NCBI RefSeq assembly: GCF_016863315.1
Contig: NZ_BOOQ01000046.1
Coordinates: 1-64,000 of the forward strand
Reading direction: 5' to 3'
From: Planotetraspora silvatica
GTDB taxonomy: Bacteria > Actinomycetota > Actinomycetes > Streptosporangiales > Streptosporangiaceae
Length of the DNA stretch: 64,000 bases
Under the pieces are notes generated by a model. That model saw nothing but the letters and a program-made list of their open reading frames with translations, searched no databases and had not been told where the DNA came from. This document shows positions 43,350 through 51,804 of this stretch, piece after piece; the stretch's first letter is position 1; each line of letters starts with the position of its first letter. Made by a program: the position numbers and the translations under genes.

Positions 43350-44237
43350 ATGACCACGATTCTGATCACCACCGCCAACGGCAGCACCGGCCGGCCGATG
43401 GTCGACTACCTGCTCAAGGACGGCTTCAACGTCCGCGCCATGGTCCGCAGTGACGATGCACGGGCACAGGAACTGCGCGAGGCGGGCGCCGAGGTCGTCT
43501 TCGGTGACCTCCTCAACTTCCGCGACGTGCGTACGGCCCTGGAGGGGGTCCAGCGTGCCTACTTCAACTACCCGCTGGGGGACGGCCTGGTGGAGGCGGC
43601 CGTCATGTTCGCGCAAGCCGCAAAGGAGCAGAATCTCGAGCTCATCGTGAACATGTCGCAGATTCAGTCGCGCCCCTACGCGCGCAGCAAGGCCACCCAG
43701 AACCACTGGCTGTCCGAGCAGGTCTTCGACTGGTCCGGCGTCCCGACCACTCACCTGCGGATCACGTTCTTCATGCAGTGGCTCCTCTACATCTCCGGGC
43801 TCATCCGCTATGGCCGCTACGTGATGCCCTTCAATGGGGACAGCCGCTTCGCTCCGATCGCCGGCCGTGACATCGCACTGACCGCCGCCAACGTCTTCGC
43901 CTCGCCCGAGAAGCACGGCGGCCAGATCTACACGCTCACAGGCCCGGTGGAATACAGCCACCAGGAGCTCGCGGCCGAGGTGAGCCGCGTGCTGGGCAAG
44001 GACCTTCCCTTCGAGCAGGTCACCGTGACCAGGTTCCTTGAGTTGATCGGTCTTGAGAACGACACCGCCAAGCTCAAGCACTTCGAGGCGGTCACCATCG
44101 ACCAGCAGGAGGGGCGTCTGGCAGGTGTCAGCGAAGCGGCCCCGAGCATCAACGGCCAGCCGCTGGTGACGGTCGAGGAGTTCATCAACGAGAACCGCTC
44201 CCTGTTCGAGCTCGACTACACCAAGTCGGCAAACTGA
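43350..44237 (+). CDS. NmrA-family NAD(P)-binding reductase
   Basis: 295 residues. The N-terminal Rossmann loop ITTANGSTGRPMVDYLL is a variant of GxxGxxG, and the C-terminal half has the NmrA-like substrate domain (YARSKATQNHWLSEQ, GGQIYTLTGPVEYSHQELA). Relatives are quinone or azo reductases and redox sensors. The palindrome-overlapped promoter and the divergent Cys-containing TetR suggest induction by electrophiles or quinones. Confidence 0.88.
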   Translation: MTTILITTANGSTGRPMVDYLLKDGFNVRAMVRSDDARAQELREAGAEVVFGDLLNFRDVRTALEGVQRAYFNYPLGDGLVEAAVMFAQAAKEQNLELIVNMSQIQSRPYARSKATQNHWLSEQVFDWSGVPTTHLRITFFMQWLLYISGLIRYGRYVMPFNGDSRFAPIAGRDIALTAANVFASPEKHGGQIYTLTGPVEYSHQELAAEVSRVLGKDLPFEQVTVTRFLELIGLENDTAKLKHFEAVTIDQQEGRLAGVSEAAPSINGQPLVTVEEFINENRSLFELDYTKSAN

Positions 44238-44519
44238 CTTCCCCCTAGGGCTCGGGGCCGGGGTATGGCCGTGATCATGACCGAGATGGACAAGGCAGCG
44301 TCACGGCCGCCTCGGAGCTTGCCTACGGGCCGAGAGGTTCGGCGCGGTTCAGTGGCGACGGTCTTGCGGAAGGTATGGGCTGAACCCATCAGTAACGCGA
44401 CCCCGATGGCGAACGCGATGACCACCAGGGGCCGGAGCATGGTGGCGATCACGTGCGCGTTCACCACGGCGGCACGTCCATGACACGGAGCCGCCGCTGG
44501 TCGGGCGGGCGCCCGGGGG

Positions 44520-45017
44520 TCAGGTGCCGGTGGTGACCGGGCTGGCCAGGATGATCGGGTCGGGGGAGAGCCATGGCCGTACCCACGCCTCCTCCTCGCG
44601 CCGGACGAGCTCGCCGCAGCCGTCACACACCCTGCCCGGGGTCGTGACCTGGCCGCACCGCTGGTGGATCACCTGCATCGAGCCGGTCGGCTCGGCCGGC
44701 TTGGTGTGCTCCTCGCCCCAGACGGCCAGAGCGTGCAGCACCGGCAGCACCTCGGCCCCCGCAGTCGTGAGCCGGTACTCCTGCCGGGTGCGCCCCCCGT
44801 CGTGGTACGGCACCCGCATGAGCACCCCGGCCTCGACCAGCCGGGCGAGCCTGTTGGACAGGATGTTGTCGGCGATGCCGAGCTCCGCGCGGAAGGCGTC
44901 GAAGCGGGTGGTGCCCAGGTTGGCGTTACGCAGGATGAGCAGCGTCCACCGCTCGCCCAGCAGGCCGGCGGCGCGGCCGATCGGGCAGGGAACGGACACC
45001 TGTCGCGCTGTTGTCAC
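44520..45017 (-). CDS. HxlR-family transcriptional regulator
   Basis: 165 residues. The winged helix core is typical: CPIGRAAGLLGERWTLLILR, GTTRFDAFRAELGIADNIL and the SNRLARLVEAGVL recognition helix. The C-terminus carries two Cys-x-x-Cys-like pairs in HQRCGQV and VCDGCGELV, which could bind a metal or sense oxidation. The GTG at 45017 is preceded by a strong AGAGGAGG. It is divergent from the DUF302/oxidoreductase genes and probably controls them. Confidence 0.9.
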   Translation of the reverse strand: MTTARQVSVPCPIGRAAGLLGERWTLLILRNANLGTTRFDAFRAELGIADNILSNRLARLVEAGVLMRVPYHDGGRTRQEYRLTTAGAEVLPVLHALAVWGEEHTKPAEPTGSMQVIHQRCGQVTTPGRVCDGCGELVRREEEAWVRPWLSPDPIILASPVTTGT

Positions 45018-45462
45018 ATCAGCCTCCTCTCGAGCCCAACACTGGCTTTCATTAAGCAAGTCTAGCTCGGGAGGCCGGAAGGGGGTCGGCCCCTCGCCCC
45101 ATGGCGCTTCGACCTGGCATGCGGCGTCACGCCACTCACCGCGCGACCGCCTCATCATTCCCTTCAGGCGGTGTGTCCTTTGACGTCGAGTGTCGTTCGC
45201 CACGGTGTGGTCGCCTGGGGCGGCCGGTTCGGTGTCAGGCGGCCGCCTCGGTCGCTCCGCACAGCCTGGCTTGCATCTGACAAGCCGAAGACGTAACGTC
45301 GCAGGTAGAAATAGCTTTCGTTTTGAAAGTCAGGCTGGTCGGCCGGAGCTGTCCTGCGGCAGACGCCGAGAACGGCGCCCTACAGTACGGCGACGCCCAT
45401 GTCCCGGTCCCGCCCACGGAGCGGGATGCCGGACCGGCCGCACTGGTGAAGGGGGAATCACC
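45018..45462. other. divergent control region HxlR / DUF302
   Basis: About 445 bases between two divergent units. CTTTC-GTTTT-GAAAG lies near 45315-45330 and GGCTTTCATTAAGC near 45040, both AT-rich for this genome. They are the best candidates for HxlR operators and promoters. No gene was seen. Confidence 0.45.
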
Positions 45463-46017
45463 ATGACGGCTATCAAGACCCACCCTGTCCAGGACGTCGC
45501 GCGCGAGGTCCACCGGCTGACCGTGGATACAGGCATGCCATTCGCGGCCTTCCGGGAGAGCTACGAGCGGGCGGTGCCGCCGCTCGACATGGCGGAGTAC
45601 GAACGCCTGCGTCATTCCGGTTCCGACTGGGACGCCGTCCTGCGAGCCGCAGGGGAAAACGCGCCTCACGGTTTCATGATCTTCTGGAGATTGGACAACA
45701 CGGCGATCATGCAAGGCTCCGGTGACCGGTGGCACAGCGTGCAGTACCTGATGGGCAACCACACCATCGCCCAGCGCATGTTCCACCACGATCCCGGTGT
45801 CCTGCTCTACGCGCCTCTGCGCACCACGGTCTACGAGGACGCCCGTGGGGTGACGCGCTTCGCCTTCGACCAGCCGAGCGCGCAGTTCGCCTCCTTCGGC
45901 GATCCCGAGATAGCGGCCGTCGGCGTCGAACTCGACCGGAAGGTTGCCGCCCTCCTCGACTACCTCGGCGTGCCCGTGCCGGAACGGCTCGTCCCGGCGG
46001 ACGCCCGTACGAGGTAG
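45463..46017 (+). CDS. DUF302-domain protein
   Basis: 184 residues. The C-terminal two thirds match DUF302: the helix after VEVHRLT, the ATMGNHTIAQRMF-like segment (here QYLMGNHTIAQRMFHHDP), VLLYAPLRTTVYED and FDQPSAQFASF. The fold is a small alpha-beta domain of unknown activity, sometimes found with redox enzymes. The ATG at 45463 follows GGGGG eight bases upstream. It is seven bases from the quinone oxidoreductase gene, so they are co-transcribed. Confidence 0.82.
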   Translation: MTAIKTHPVQDVAREVHRLTVDTGMPFAAFRESYERAVPPLDMAEYERLRHSGSDWDAVLRAAGENAPHGFMIFWRLDNTAIMQGSGDRWHSVQYLMGNHTIAQRMFHHDPGVLLYAPLRTTVYEDARGVTRFAFDQPSAQFASFGDPEIAAVGVELDRKVAALLDYLGVPVPERLVPADARTR

Positions 46018-46023
46018 AGGTGG

Positions 46024-47121
46024 GTGGCGGACATGAAGCAGACGTTTCTCGGTGTCGGTTACACGAGGGACCGCGCCGGGCTGCCACTTGAGGCAGTACG
46101 CGTTCCCGTCCCGCGGCCGACGGCCGACGAGGTGCTGATCCGCGTCGCCGCTTCGTCGCTCAACCCGCTGGAGTACAAGCTGGCCGACCTCAACTTCATG
46201 GGACGGACGCCTCCCGTCGTGCTCGGTTTCGACCTCGCCGGCGTGGTGGCCGCCGTGGGCCGTGACGTGGAGGGCGTGGCCGTCGGTGACGAGGTGGCCG
46301 CCATGGCCGGCCTGAACGGTGACGGGGGCTGGGCCGCGACGGGTGGCGACGGCGGCTCCTACGCCGTCGCACCGTGCTTCCTCACCGTCCGCAAGCCGAC
46401 GTCCGTGAGCTTCCGTGACGCGGCGGCGCTTCCCATGTGCTTCCTCTCGGCTTTCGCGGGTCTCTACGGGGCCGTCCAGGCCGGTGCCACGGTCTACGTA
46501 CCGGGCGGCGGGGGCGGTGTCGGTCATCTGGCCGTCCAGATGGCGGCACGTGCCCTGGACGCCGGGACGGTGATCAGCAGTGGTGGCAGGCCGCAGTCGA
46601 TCACGCTGGCCCGGCAGTCCGGCGCGCACTTCGTCTTCGACTACAAGCGTGACGACGTCGCAGTCGAGATCGCGGAGTTGACGCACGGCCGGGGAGTCGA
46701 CCTGGTCTTCGACGCCACCTACAACGAGCAGAGCTTCGCCGAGACCGCGAAGACCGTCCGGCGGGGTGGCAGCTGGATCGTGCTCGGTGTCGGCCCCGGC
46801 AGGACGACCCGCCTGGCCGAGACGCACAGCCCGGTGGACGCCACCCTGGCCGGGCGCGGAGCCAGGCATGTCAACGTCAACCTGCTGCGCTACTTCTCCG
46901 AACCCGCCATGCTCGACGGCGAGGCGCGTGGCTTCCTCCAGCGCGGGATGGACCTGGCGATGGAGTGGGCGGCGAAGGGGCTCGTGGTCCCGCACGTCAG
47001 CCAGACCGTCGACAGCACCGTCGAGGCGATCAGCACCGGACTGCGGTCGCTGAAGGAGGGCGGCGGAGCGCTAGGCAAGATCGCGGTGATCGTGGATCGC
47101 GATCTGGCCGCGGGGACGTGA
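46024..47121 (+). CDS. zinc-binding dehydrogenase / quinone oxidoreductase-like
   Basis: 365 residues of the medium-chain dehydrogenase family. The substrate domain has SLNPLEYKLADL and VVLGFDLAGVVAAVG; the Rossmann domain has VYVPGGGGGVGHLAVQMA. The Cys/His zinc ligands of alcohol dehydrogenases are not evident, so it is most like NADPH:quinone reductases. Start GTG 46024 or ATG 46033. It is the second gene after DUF302 and lies opposite an HxlR regulator, the usual set-up for quinone or aldehyde response. Confidence 0.9.
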   Translation: MADMKQTFLGVGYTRDRAGLPLEAVRVPVPRPTADEVLIRVAASSLNPLEYKLADLNFMGRTPPVVLGFDLAGVVAAVGRDVEGVAVGDEVAAMAGLNGDGGWAATGGDGGSYAVAPCFLTVRKPTSVSFRDAAALPMCFLSAFAGLYGAVQAGATVYVPGGGGGVGHLAVQMAARALDAGTVISSGGRPQSITLARQSGAHFVFDYKRDDVAVEIAELTHGRGVDLVFDATYNEQSFAETAKTVRRGGSWIVLGVGPGRTTRLAETHSPVDATLAGRGARHVNVNLLRYFSEPAMLDGEARGFLQRGMDLAMEWAAKGLVVPHVSQTVDSTVEAISTGLRSLKEGGGALGKIAVIVDRDLAAGT

Positions 47122-47164
47122 GGGGGGAGCGCTCACGAGCCCTACAGCGCAGGGTCGACTTCCC

Positions 47165-47310
47165 CGCTGTTGCGCTTTGTGACGGTCGTCGGCTCCTCGG
47201 CGAGCTTCTATCTGCTGCCGTCAGTCGTCCCGGCGTACGCGCAGAGTGCGCCGGGTGGGGGCTGCGACAAGGCGGGCCTGGTCTCCGCTGTGCCACGGTC
47301 ACATGGTGAT
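47165..47310 (+). pseudogene. N-terminal fragment of an MFS transporter
   Basis: The plus strand reads LLRFVTVVGSSASFYLLPS then VVPAYAQSAPGG and KAGLV. That matches the first helix and loop of actinomycete MFS exporters. No start codon remains and the frame decays after about 45 codons. It faces the MerR gene and may have been its original partner. Confidence 0.65.
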
Positions 47311-47763
47311 GAGCGTGGCTGACTCATCGCGAGCCGCAGTTGGGTGAGGTGCAGTCCGCGTTGCGTCGGCAGGGTTGTACGGCGCCCAGGCGGGCTCACG
47401 GAGGGCAGGGCAGTGTTCGGGAGTTGGATGGTTCGCGATGTCGATCATGCGGTCGAGAGCGTCGCGTGCGGCAGCAAGGTCGGCCATGGCGGCGGTGATG
47501 CGGTTGCGCTCCGATGCCAGCAGCTCGAAGGCCTTGGGGGAGGCCTGCCCGGTATCGACGCAGGGCAGTAGCTGCAGGATGGTCCGGCTCGGCAGGCCGG
47601 CGGTGAAGAACTGCTGGATCAGCCGGACACGTTCGACGGCTGACTCGGGGTAGGTTCGCTGGCCGCTGGCGGTGCGTTCCGGGGTGAGCAGACCCTGCTC
47701 TTCGTAGTACCGGAGAGCTCTGGTGCTGACCCCCGCCTGGTGTGCGATCTCGCCTATCCGCAT
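47299..47763 (-). CDS. MerR-family transcriptional regulator
   Basis: 154 residues: N-terminal winged helix with RIGEIAHQAGVSTRALRYYE and GLLTPERTASGQRTY, then a long coiled dimerisation helix. The single Cys residues (LLPCVDTG, HCPALRE) could bind a metal or sense oxidation, but the classic mercury triad is absent. The ATG at 47763 follows GGGGAGGG. It is divergent from an SDR gene whose promoter has a 19-base spacer, the arrangement MerR proteins untwist to activate. Confidence 0.9.
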   Translation of the reverse strand: MRIGEIAHQAGVSTRALRYYEEQGLLTPERTASGQRTYPESAVERVRLIQQFFTAGLPSRTILQLLPCVDTGQASPKAFELLASERNRITAAMADLAAARDALDRMIDIANHPTPEHCPALREPAWAPYNPADATRTAPHPTAARDESATLITM

Positions 47764-47807
47764 CTGCGCCCTCCCCTGATTCCGGCTTCGCGGTTCTCGA
47801 CTTGCCC

Positions 47808-47838
47808 TTGACGTCAATGTGAGGTTTTACGGTAGCCG
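47808..47838 (+). promoter_or_regulatory. MerR-type promoter with 19-base spacer
   Basis: TTGACG (47808-47813) and TAGCCG (47833-47838) are 19 bases apart, too long for unassisted transcription but standard for MerR-activated promoters. The spacer contains the imperfect dyad CCTTGACGTCAATGTGAGG. It drives the SDR gene at 47898. Confidence 0.65.
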
Positions 47839-47897
47839 ATGCCGGGCCGGATGCGGCTCGCCGAACCCGAGAGACCTACGCAGGAAGCAAGGAACCC

Positions 47898-48623
47898 ATG
47901 AACGTCACCGACCAGATCGCCCTCGTCACCGGAGCCAACCGCGGTATCGGCCGTCAGTTCGTGCTCGAACTGCTCGAGCGCGGGGCGAGCAAGGTCTACG
48001 CGACGGCTCGCCGCCCCGAGAGCCTCGACTTCGACGACACCCGGGTGGTGCCGCTGCGACTCGACATTGTCGACCACGAGTCCGTCCTCGCGGCAGCGGC
48101 GACCGCGCGGGATGTGACCCTCCTCGTCAACAACGCCGGCATCGCGACCGGTGCCGCCCTCGTCACGGGTGACCTGGACGAGGTCCACCGCGAGATGGAC
48201 ACGCACTTCTGGGGCACGCTCGACGTGATCCGCGAATTCAGCCCCGTCCTCGCGGCCAACGGCGGAGGTGCAATCGTGAACGTCCTGTCGGCGCTGTCGT
48301 GGTTCGCCGGCCCGGGCACCGGCTCGTACTCGGCTGCCAAGGCTGCGGAGTGGAACATGTCGAACGGCGTCCGTCTCGAGCTCGCGGATCAGGGCACGCT
48401 CGTCCAAGGCGTCCTCCTCGGCGCCGCCGACACGGACATCATGGCCGGATACGACGGACCCAAGATCGATCCCCGCGAGGTGCCGCGCCGCTCGCTCGAC
48501 GGCCTGGCCGCCGGCTCGATCGAGGTGATCGTCGATGACTGGACCGCAATGGTGAAGGCGTCGCTCGTCGGCGACCCCGCCGCGTTCTACGCACAGATCA
48601 CCGAGTTGCTCGGTGCGAGTTGA
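47898..48623 (+). CDS. SDR family oxidoreductase
   Basis: 241 residues with TGANRGIG, VNNAGIAT, catalytic Ser in VLSALSW and Tyr-x3-Lys in YSAAKAAEW. This is a complete classical SDR of the type often annotated as NAD(P)-dependent carbonyl reductase. AAGGAA precedes the ATG at 47898. The MerR gene next door and the 19-base-spaced promoter indicate inducible expression. Confidence 0.93.
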   Translation: MNVTDQIALVTGANRGIGRQFVLELLERGASKVYATARRPESLDFDDTRVVPLRLDIVDHESVLAAAATARDVTLLVNNAGIATGAALVTGDLDEVHREMDTHFWGTLDVIREFSPVLAANGGGAIVNVLSALSWFAGPGTGSYSAAKAAEWNMSNGVRLELADQGTLVQGVLLGAADTDIMAGYDGPKIDPREVPRRSLDGLAAGSIEVIVDDWTAMVKASLVGDPAAFYAQITELLGAS

Positions 48624-48856
48624 GCAGCTCGGTCGGAGTGGGATATACCGCTCGCGTATGCCGGTCGAGTGACCGTGAGTCCCCGTCATTCCCCGCTGCT
48701 TGCCGACCGTACGGGCACGCAACGGGCACGCGGGGCGGTGCCCCAGGCTCTCATCGCGGTACTCAGGAAAATGTGCGTCTTGTACTCAGGACGATGGAGG
48801 TGGGGCAGCAGACACTCACTGTCATGGAGATGCGATCGCCGATAGGTGAATCGGCA

Positions 48857-49231
48857 ATGAATGATCCTGACGACAGTTCCGGTCGCGATACCGCGCTATC
48901 CAATATCAATGCTTTGGCCGTGGCCTCCTTCGTGAGCGGGCTGTGCAGCCTCCTTCCGTTTCCGGGCATAGTGATCTTGTTGTTCATGGACGTCGACTCG
49001 ATCACAGAAGCCATCAGGCAGCTGCTGGTTCCTGTGGTATTCCCCTTGCTGTTCCCGGGGCTGAGCGTGCTGGGAATTGTCAGCGGTCATATCGCCCAGC
49101 ACAAACTCAGGTGGACCTACGGGCGAGGCTCGCGTATCGCATTCTGCGGCGTCTTACTCAGCTACCTGACTCTCGCCGGCGGGGTGCTGTTCATCGCATG
49201 GTTCATATGGCTGTTAAGCCAATTGAGTTGA
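48857..49231 (+). CDS. DUF4190-like small membrane protein
   Basis: 124 residues with three hydrophobic segments. The pattern ALAVASFVSGLCSLLPFPG, LSVLGIVSGHIAQHKLRWTY and GRGSRIAFCGVLLSYLTLAG is that of DUF4190 membrane proteins, here with an extra segment in the middle. Function unknown. The ATG at 48857 has AGGTG eight bases upstream; an in-frame ATG at 48797 is possible. Confidence 0.75.
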   Translation: MNDPDDSSGRDTALSNINALAVASFVSGLCSLLPFPGIVILLFMDVDSITEAIRQLLVPVVFPLLFPGLSVLGIVSGHIAQHKLRWTYGRGSRIAFCGVLLSYLTLAGGVLFIAWFIWLLSQLS

Positions 49232-49240
49232 CCAGCCGGG

Positions 49241-49471
49241 CTAAATGACTGCGAGATCCATGCCAAGAGTTCGACCGCTGATCTCGATAGCTTCGCCGGA
49301 CGCTGATCCTCTCTGGTGGCGCGCGAACTCGTCCGCATCGCGCGCATGCCAAGGAAGATCAGCCACAGCTTCTGCCCCTGTCCACCTGCCGTCGACCCAC
49401 TGCGGAGCGGTAGCGGGCACGGCACACTGGGCCAGAACCAGCGCGACGATGCCTCGTTTTGTGGGTACCAC
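49241..49471 (-). CDS. possible small hypothetical protein
   Basis: A 76-codon frame with QWVDGRWTGAEAVADLPWHA and FARHQRGSASGEAIEISGR has a natural composition for this genome. It is not recognised, and no strong ribosome binding site is seen. It may be a real small gene or a remnant. Confidence 0.35.
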   Translation of the reverse strand: MVPTKRGIVALVLAQCAVPATAPQWVDGRWTGAEAVADLPWHARDADEFARHQRGSASGEAIEISGRTLGMDLAVI

Positions 49472-49511
49472 CGTAAATTCGTCGGGGTCAGGGAGCGGGC
49501 TCGTGTCCTAG

Positions 49512-50048
49512 TCAGCTCGCAACTTTGCCGATTTCGCCCGTCATCCAGATCAGGCGCTCACCGTTGTGATCGATCTCGTGCCGGCTGACCATGCCCATCC
49601 GCTGGTAGAAGCCCTCGGCACGCGGCTCCGCGCCGACGCCGAGCAGACGCGCGCCCAGTGAGACCGCGTGCTGGACCAGGTGACACCACAGCAGGCGTCC
49701 GACCCCCGTGCCGATGATGTACCGATCAACGAACAGCAGACCGATTCCCAGGTAGTCCTCGTGTTCGTTGAGTGTGTAGAAGCCGATAGGGATGCCGTCT
49801 TTCTCCGCAACCGTGGCATGGCGAGACGCGATGTCCCCTGCTGTGAGCTTCGGCGTCACGGCGGGAACCTCCTCCACGCGCCCGCCCACCCAATGCGACT
49901 TCGACCGCAGGACCAGCTCATCAAGGAACGGGAGGTCCTCTAGCCGGGCTGGGCGGATCGACACATGTTCCACACCACGAGCGTGGCATTCACCAGTCGC
50001 GATGTCATCGGGAATTCTCGTAGGCAGGGCTGCATGAGCTGGGTTCAT
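49512..50048 (-). CDS. GNAT-family N-acetyltransferase
   Basis: 178 residues. The acetyl-CoA site shows in FVDRYIIGTGVGRLLWCHLV (motif A, R/Q-x-x-G-x-G/A variant). The C-terminal AEGFYQRMGMVSRHEIDHNG is the usual motif B region. The substrate cannot be predicted. The start is taken at the ATG 50048 with GAGAG upstream; a GTG at 49973 would remove 25 residues. Confidence 0.88.
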   Translation of the reverse strand: MNPAHAALPTRIPDDIATGECHARGVEHVSIRPARLEDLPFLDELVLRSKSHWVGGRVEEVPAVTPKLTAGDIASRHATVAEKDGIPIGFYTLNEHEDYLGIGLLFVDRYIIGTGVGRLLWCHLVQHAVSLGARLLGVGAEPRAEGFYQRMGMVSRHEIDHNGERLIWMTGEIGKVAS

Positions 50049-50136
50049 GTTCACTCTCAGAAAGGTTTGGGCGTCGGCATTACCTGCCGTTCGAACAGGA
50101 CGTGGCGGGGCGTCGCGGTCGGCTTCCCCCGTTACT

Positions 50137-50412
50137 TCACCCACGGGTCCTCGAGAAGTCGTCGCTCTCGCTGTCCAGGCGCTGCACGCGCCGACCGAGG
50201 TGAGCGGCGAGCACGCCGGGGTCGAGTGGAGGGAGGAAGGTATAGCTCACCAGGGTGTATTCGGCGGCCAGCCGTCCGACGGCGTGCAGGGCGGCCGCTG
50301 CCCAGCGCGCCACCGGGGAAGTAGGCGGTGTTGAGCCGCCTGTCGGCGTGCGGCCTCGGTGGTTCATCAAGCGCATGCTGGCGCTTGACGAAGGTTTGCC
50401 GTGACTCGCCAT
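50137..50412 (-). other. possible small gene, uncertain
   Basis: A 91-codon minus frame includes ARWAAAALHAVGRLAAEYTL and VSYTFLPPLDPGVLAAHLGR, which looks protein-like in its C-terminal two thirds. The N-terminus is Ser/Thr/Arg-rich and looks non-coding. No family was recognised. It could be the end of a broken gene facing the CoA-transferase. Confidence 0.3.
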
Positions 50413-50462
50413 AGGCTGAGGTGCGTGCCCCAGACACGGTCATGACCCAAAGGGGGTACATG

Positions 50463-51755
50463 ATGACGGAGCGCGGGCAGGCCGCGATGGTGCGGCCGGG
50501 GCGTCAGGAGGACGTGCTGCCCCTGGTGGCGCCAGGCACCGACCTCATCGTGCCGCCGCAGTGCGGTGAGCCGCAGACGCTGATCGACACTCTGGAAACG
50601 CACGCGAACGAGCTTGAGGGCGTGCGCATACATCAGATGGACCCGTCGCGCCGGCGCCGCTACATCGAGGGGGCGTATCCGGGTCGGCTGGAGCACATCA
50701 CGGCCTTCCTCGGGCCGGGATCGCGTGACGCGTACGCGGCCGGCACGGTCGAACTGGTCCCTGCGCACTTCAGCGAGGTGCCGCTGCTGCTGCGCCGAAC
50801 GACCAAGCACGTGATCGTCCTGGCTGCCGCCGCCCCGCCTGACCAGCACGGGTACTTCAGCCTCGGCACCAACGCCGACTACGTCGCCTCGTTCATCGGT
50901 GAAGTCCCGTTCTTCCTTGAAGCCAATCCCCAGATGCCGCGCAGCTACGGCGAGAACCAGGTGCACATGTCCCAGGTCGCCGGCTGGTGCACGGCGGACT
51001 ACCCGCTGTCCGAGATGAGGTCGGCCGTCCCGGACGAGCGCGACCGGCGGATCGCCGAGTTCATCGCCGATCGGATCCCCGACGGGGCCTGCCTGCAGAT
51101 CGGGATCGGCCGGGTTCCCAGCGCCCTGTCGCCCGCGCTACGCGATCATCGCAATCTCGGCGTCCACAGCGAACTGCTGGTCGACGGAATGGTGGATCTC
51201 GAAGAGGCGGGCGCGCTGACCGGTGGAACCAAGCGCCGACATCGCAACAAGCACGTGGCCACACTCTGCCTGGGGACACGCCGCCTGTTCGACTGGATCG
51301 ACGACAACCCGTCCGTGGCGCTGTTGCCGGTAGAGCGGGTCAACGACCCGCGCGTCATCGCTCAGCAGCCCAACATGATCTCGATCAACGCCACTAGCGA
51401 GGTTGACCTGATGGGGCAGGCGGCGAGCGAGACCATCGCCGGCCGGTACTGGTCGGGCTCCGGCGGCCAGGCCGACTTCGCACGCGGCGCCCTGTACTCC
51501 GAGGGCGGCAAGGGCTTCCTGGTGACGCACGCGACCACCAGCAGCGGCATCAGCCGGATCACCGCCACTCTCACTCCGGGCAGCGCGGTGACCAGCCTGA
51601 AGAACACGGCCGACCATGTCGTCACCGAGTACGGCGTGGCCCACCTGCGAGGACGCAGCCTCTCCCAGCGCGCCGAGGCGCTGATCCGGATCGCCCATCC
51701 CGACCACCGCGACCGGCTCCGCCACGATGCCCGTACGGCCGGGCTCCTGCATTGA
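50463..51755 (+). CDS. acetyl-CoA hydrolase/CoA-transferase family protein
   Basis: 430 residues, the size of 4-hydroxybutyrate/acetate CoA-transferases. The N-terminal domain carries VPAHFSEVPLLLR and VSPPDQHGYFSLG-like (here PPDQHGYFSLGTN). The second domain has LQIGIGRVPSAL and the active-site Glu in LGVHSELLVDG, and ends SEGGKGFLVTHA and YGVAHLRGRSLSQRAEALI. It moves CoA between acids by a glutamyl-CoA intermediate. The glutaryl-CoA-dehydrogenase-like gene follows 50 bases downstream, so activation of a dicarboxylic or branched acid is likely. Confidence 0.92.
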   Translation: MTERGQAAMVRPGRQEDVLPLVAPGTDLIVPPQCGEPQTLIDTLETHANELEGVRIHQMDPSRRRRYIEGAYPGRLEHITAFLGPGSRDAYAAGTVELVPAHFSEVPLLLRRTTKHVIVLAAAAPPDQHGYFSLGTNADYVASFIGEVPFFLEANPQMPRSYGENQVHMSQVAGWCTADYPLSEMRSAVPDERDRRIAEFIADRIPDGACLQIGIGRVPSALSPALRDHRNLGVHSELLVDGMVDLEEAGALTGGTKRRHRNKHVATLCLGTRRLFDWIDDNPSVALLPVERVNDPRVIAQQPNMISINATSEVDLMGQAASETIAGRYWSGSGGQADFARGALYSEGGKGFLVTHATTSSGISRITATLTPGSAVTSLKNTADHVVTEYGVAHLRGRSLSQRAEALIRIAHPDHRDRLRHDARTAGLLH

Positions 51756-51804
51756 GAAGGACTCGTCACGACGCACGGCACCATCCCGGGGCAAGGAGGC
51801 CGAC

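Noticed and set aside
44216-44626. 136-codon minus frame with a hydrophobic segment between NmrA and HxlR genes
   Set aside because: It overlaps the ends of both neighbours, has Arg/Pro-rich flanks and no ribosome binding site. A small membrane protein cannot be excluded but is not supported.
45235-46995. 586-codon minus-strand open frame
   Set aside because: It is antisense to DUF302 and the quinone oxidoreductase, both of which have conserved motifs and ribosome binding sites.
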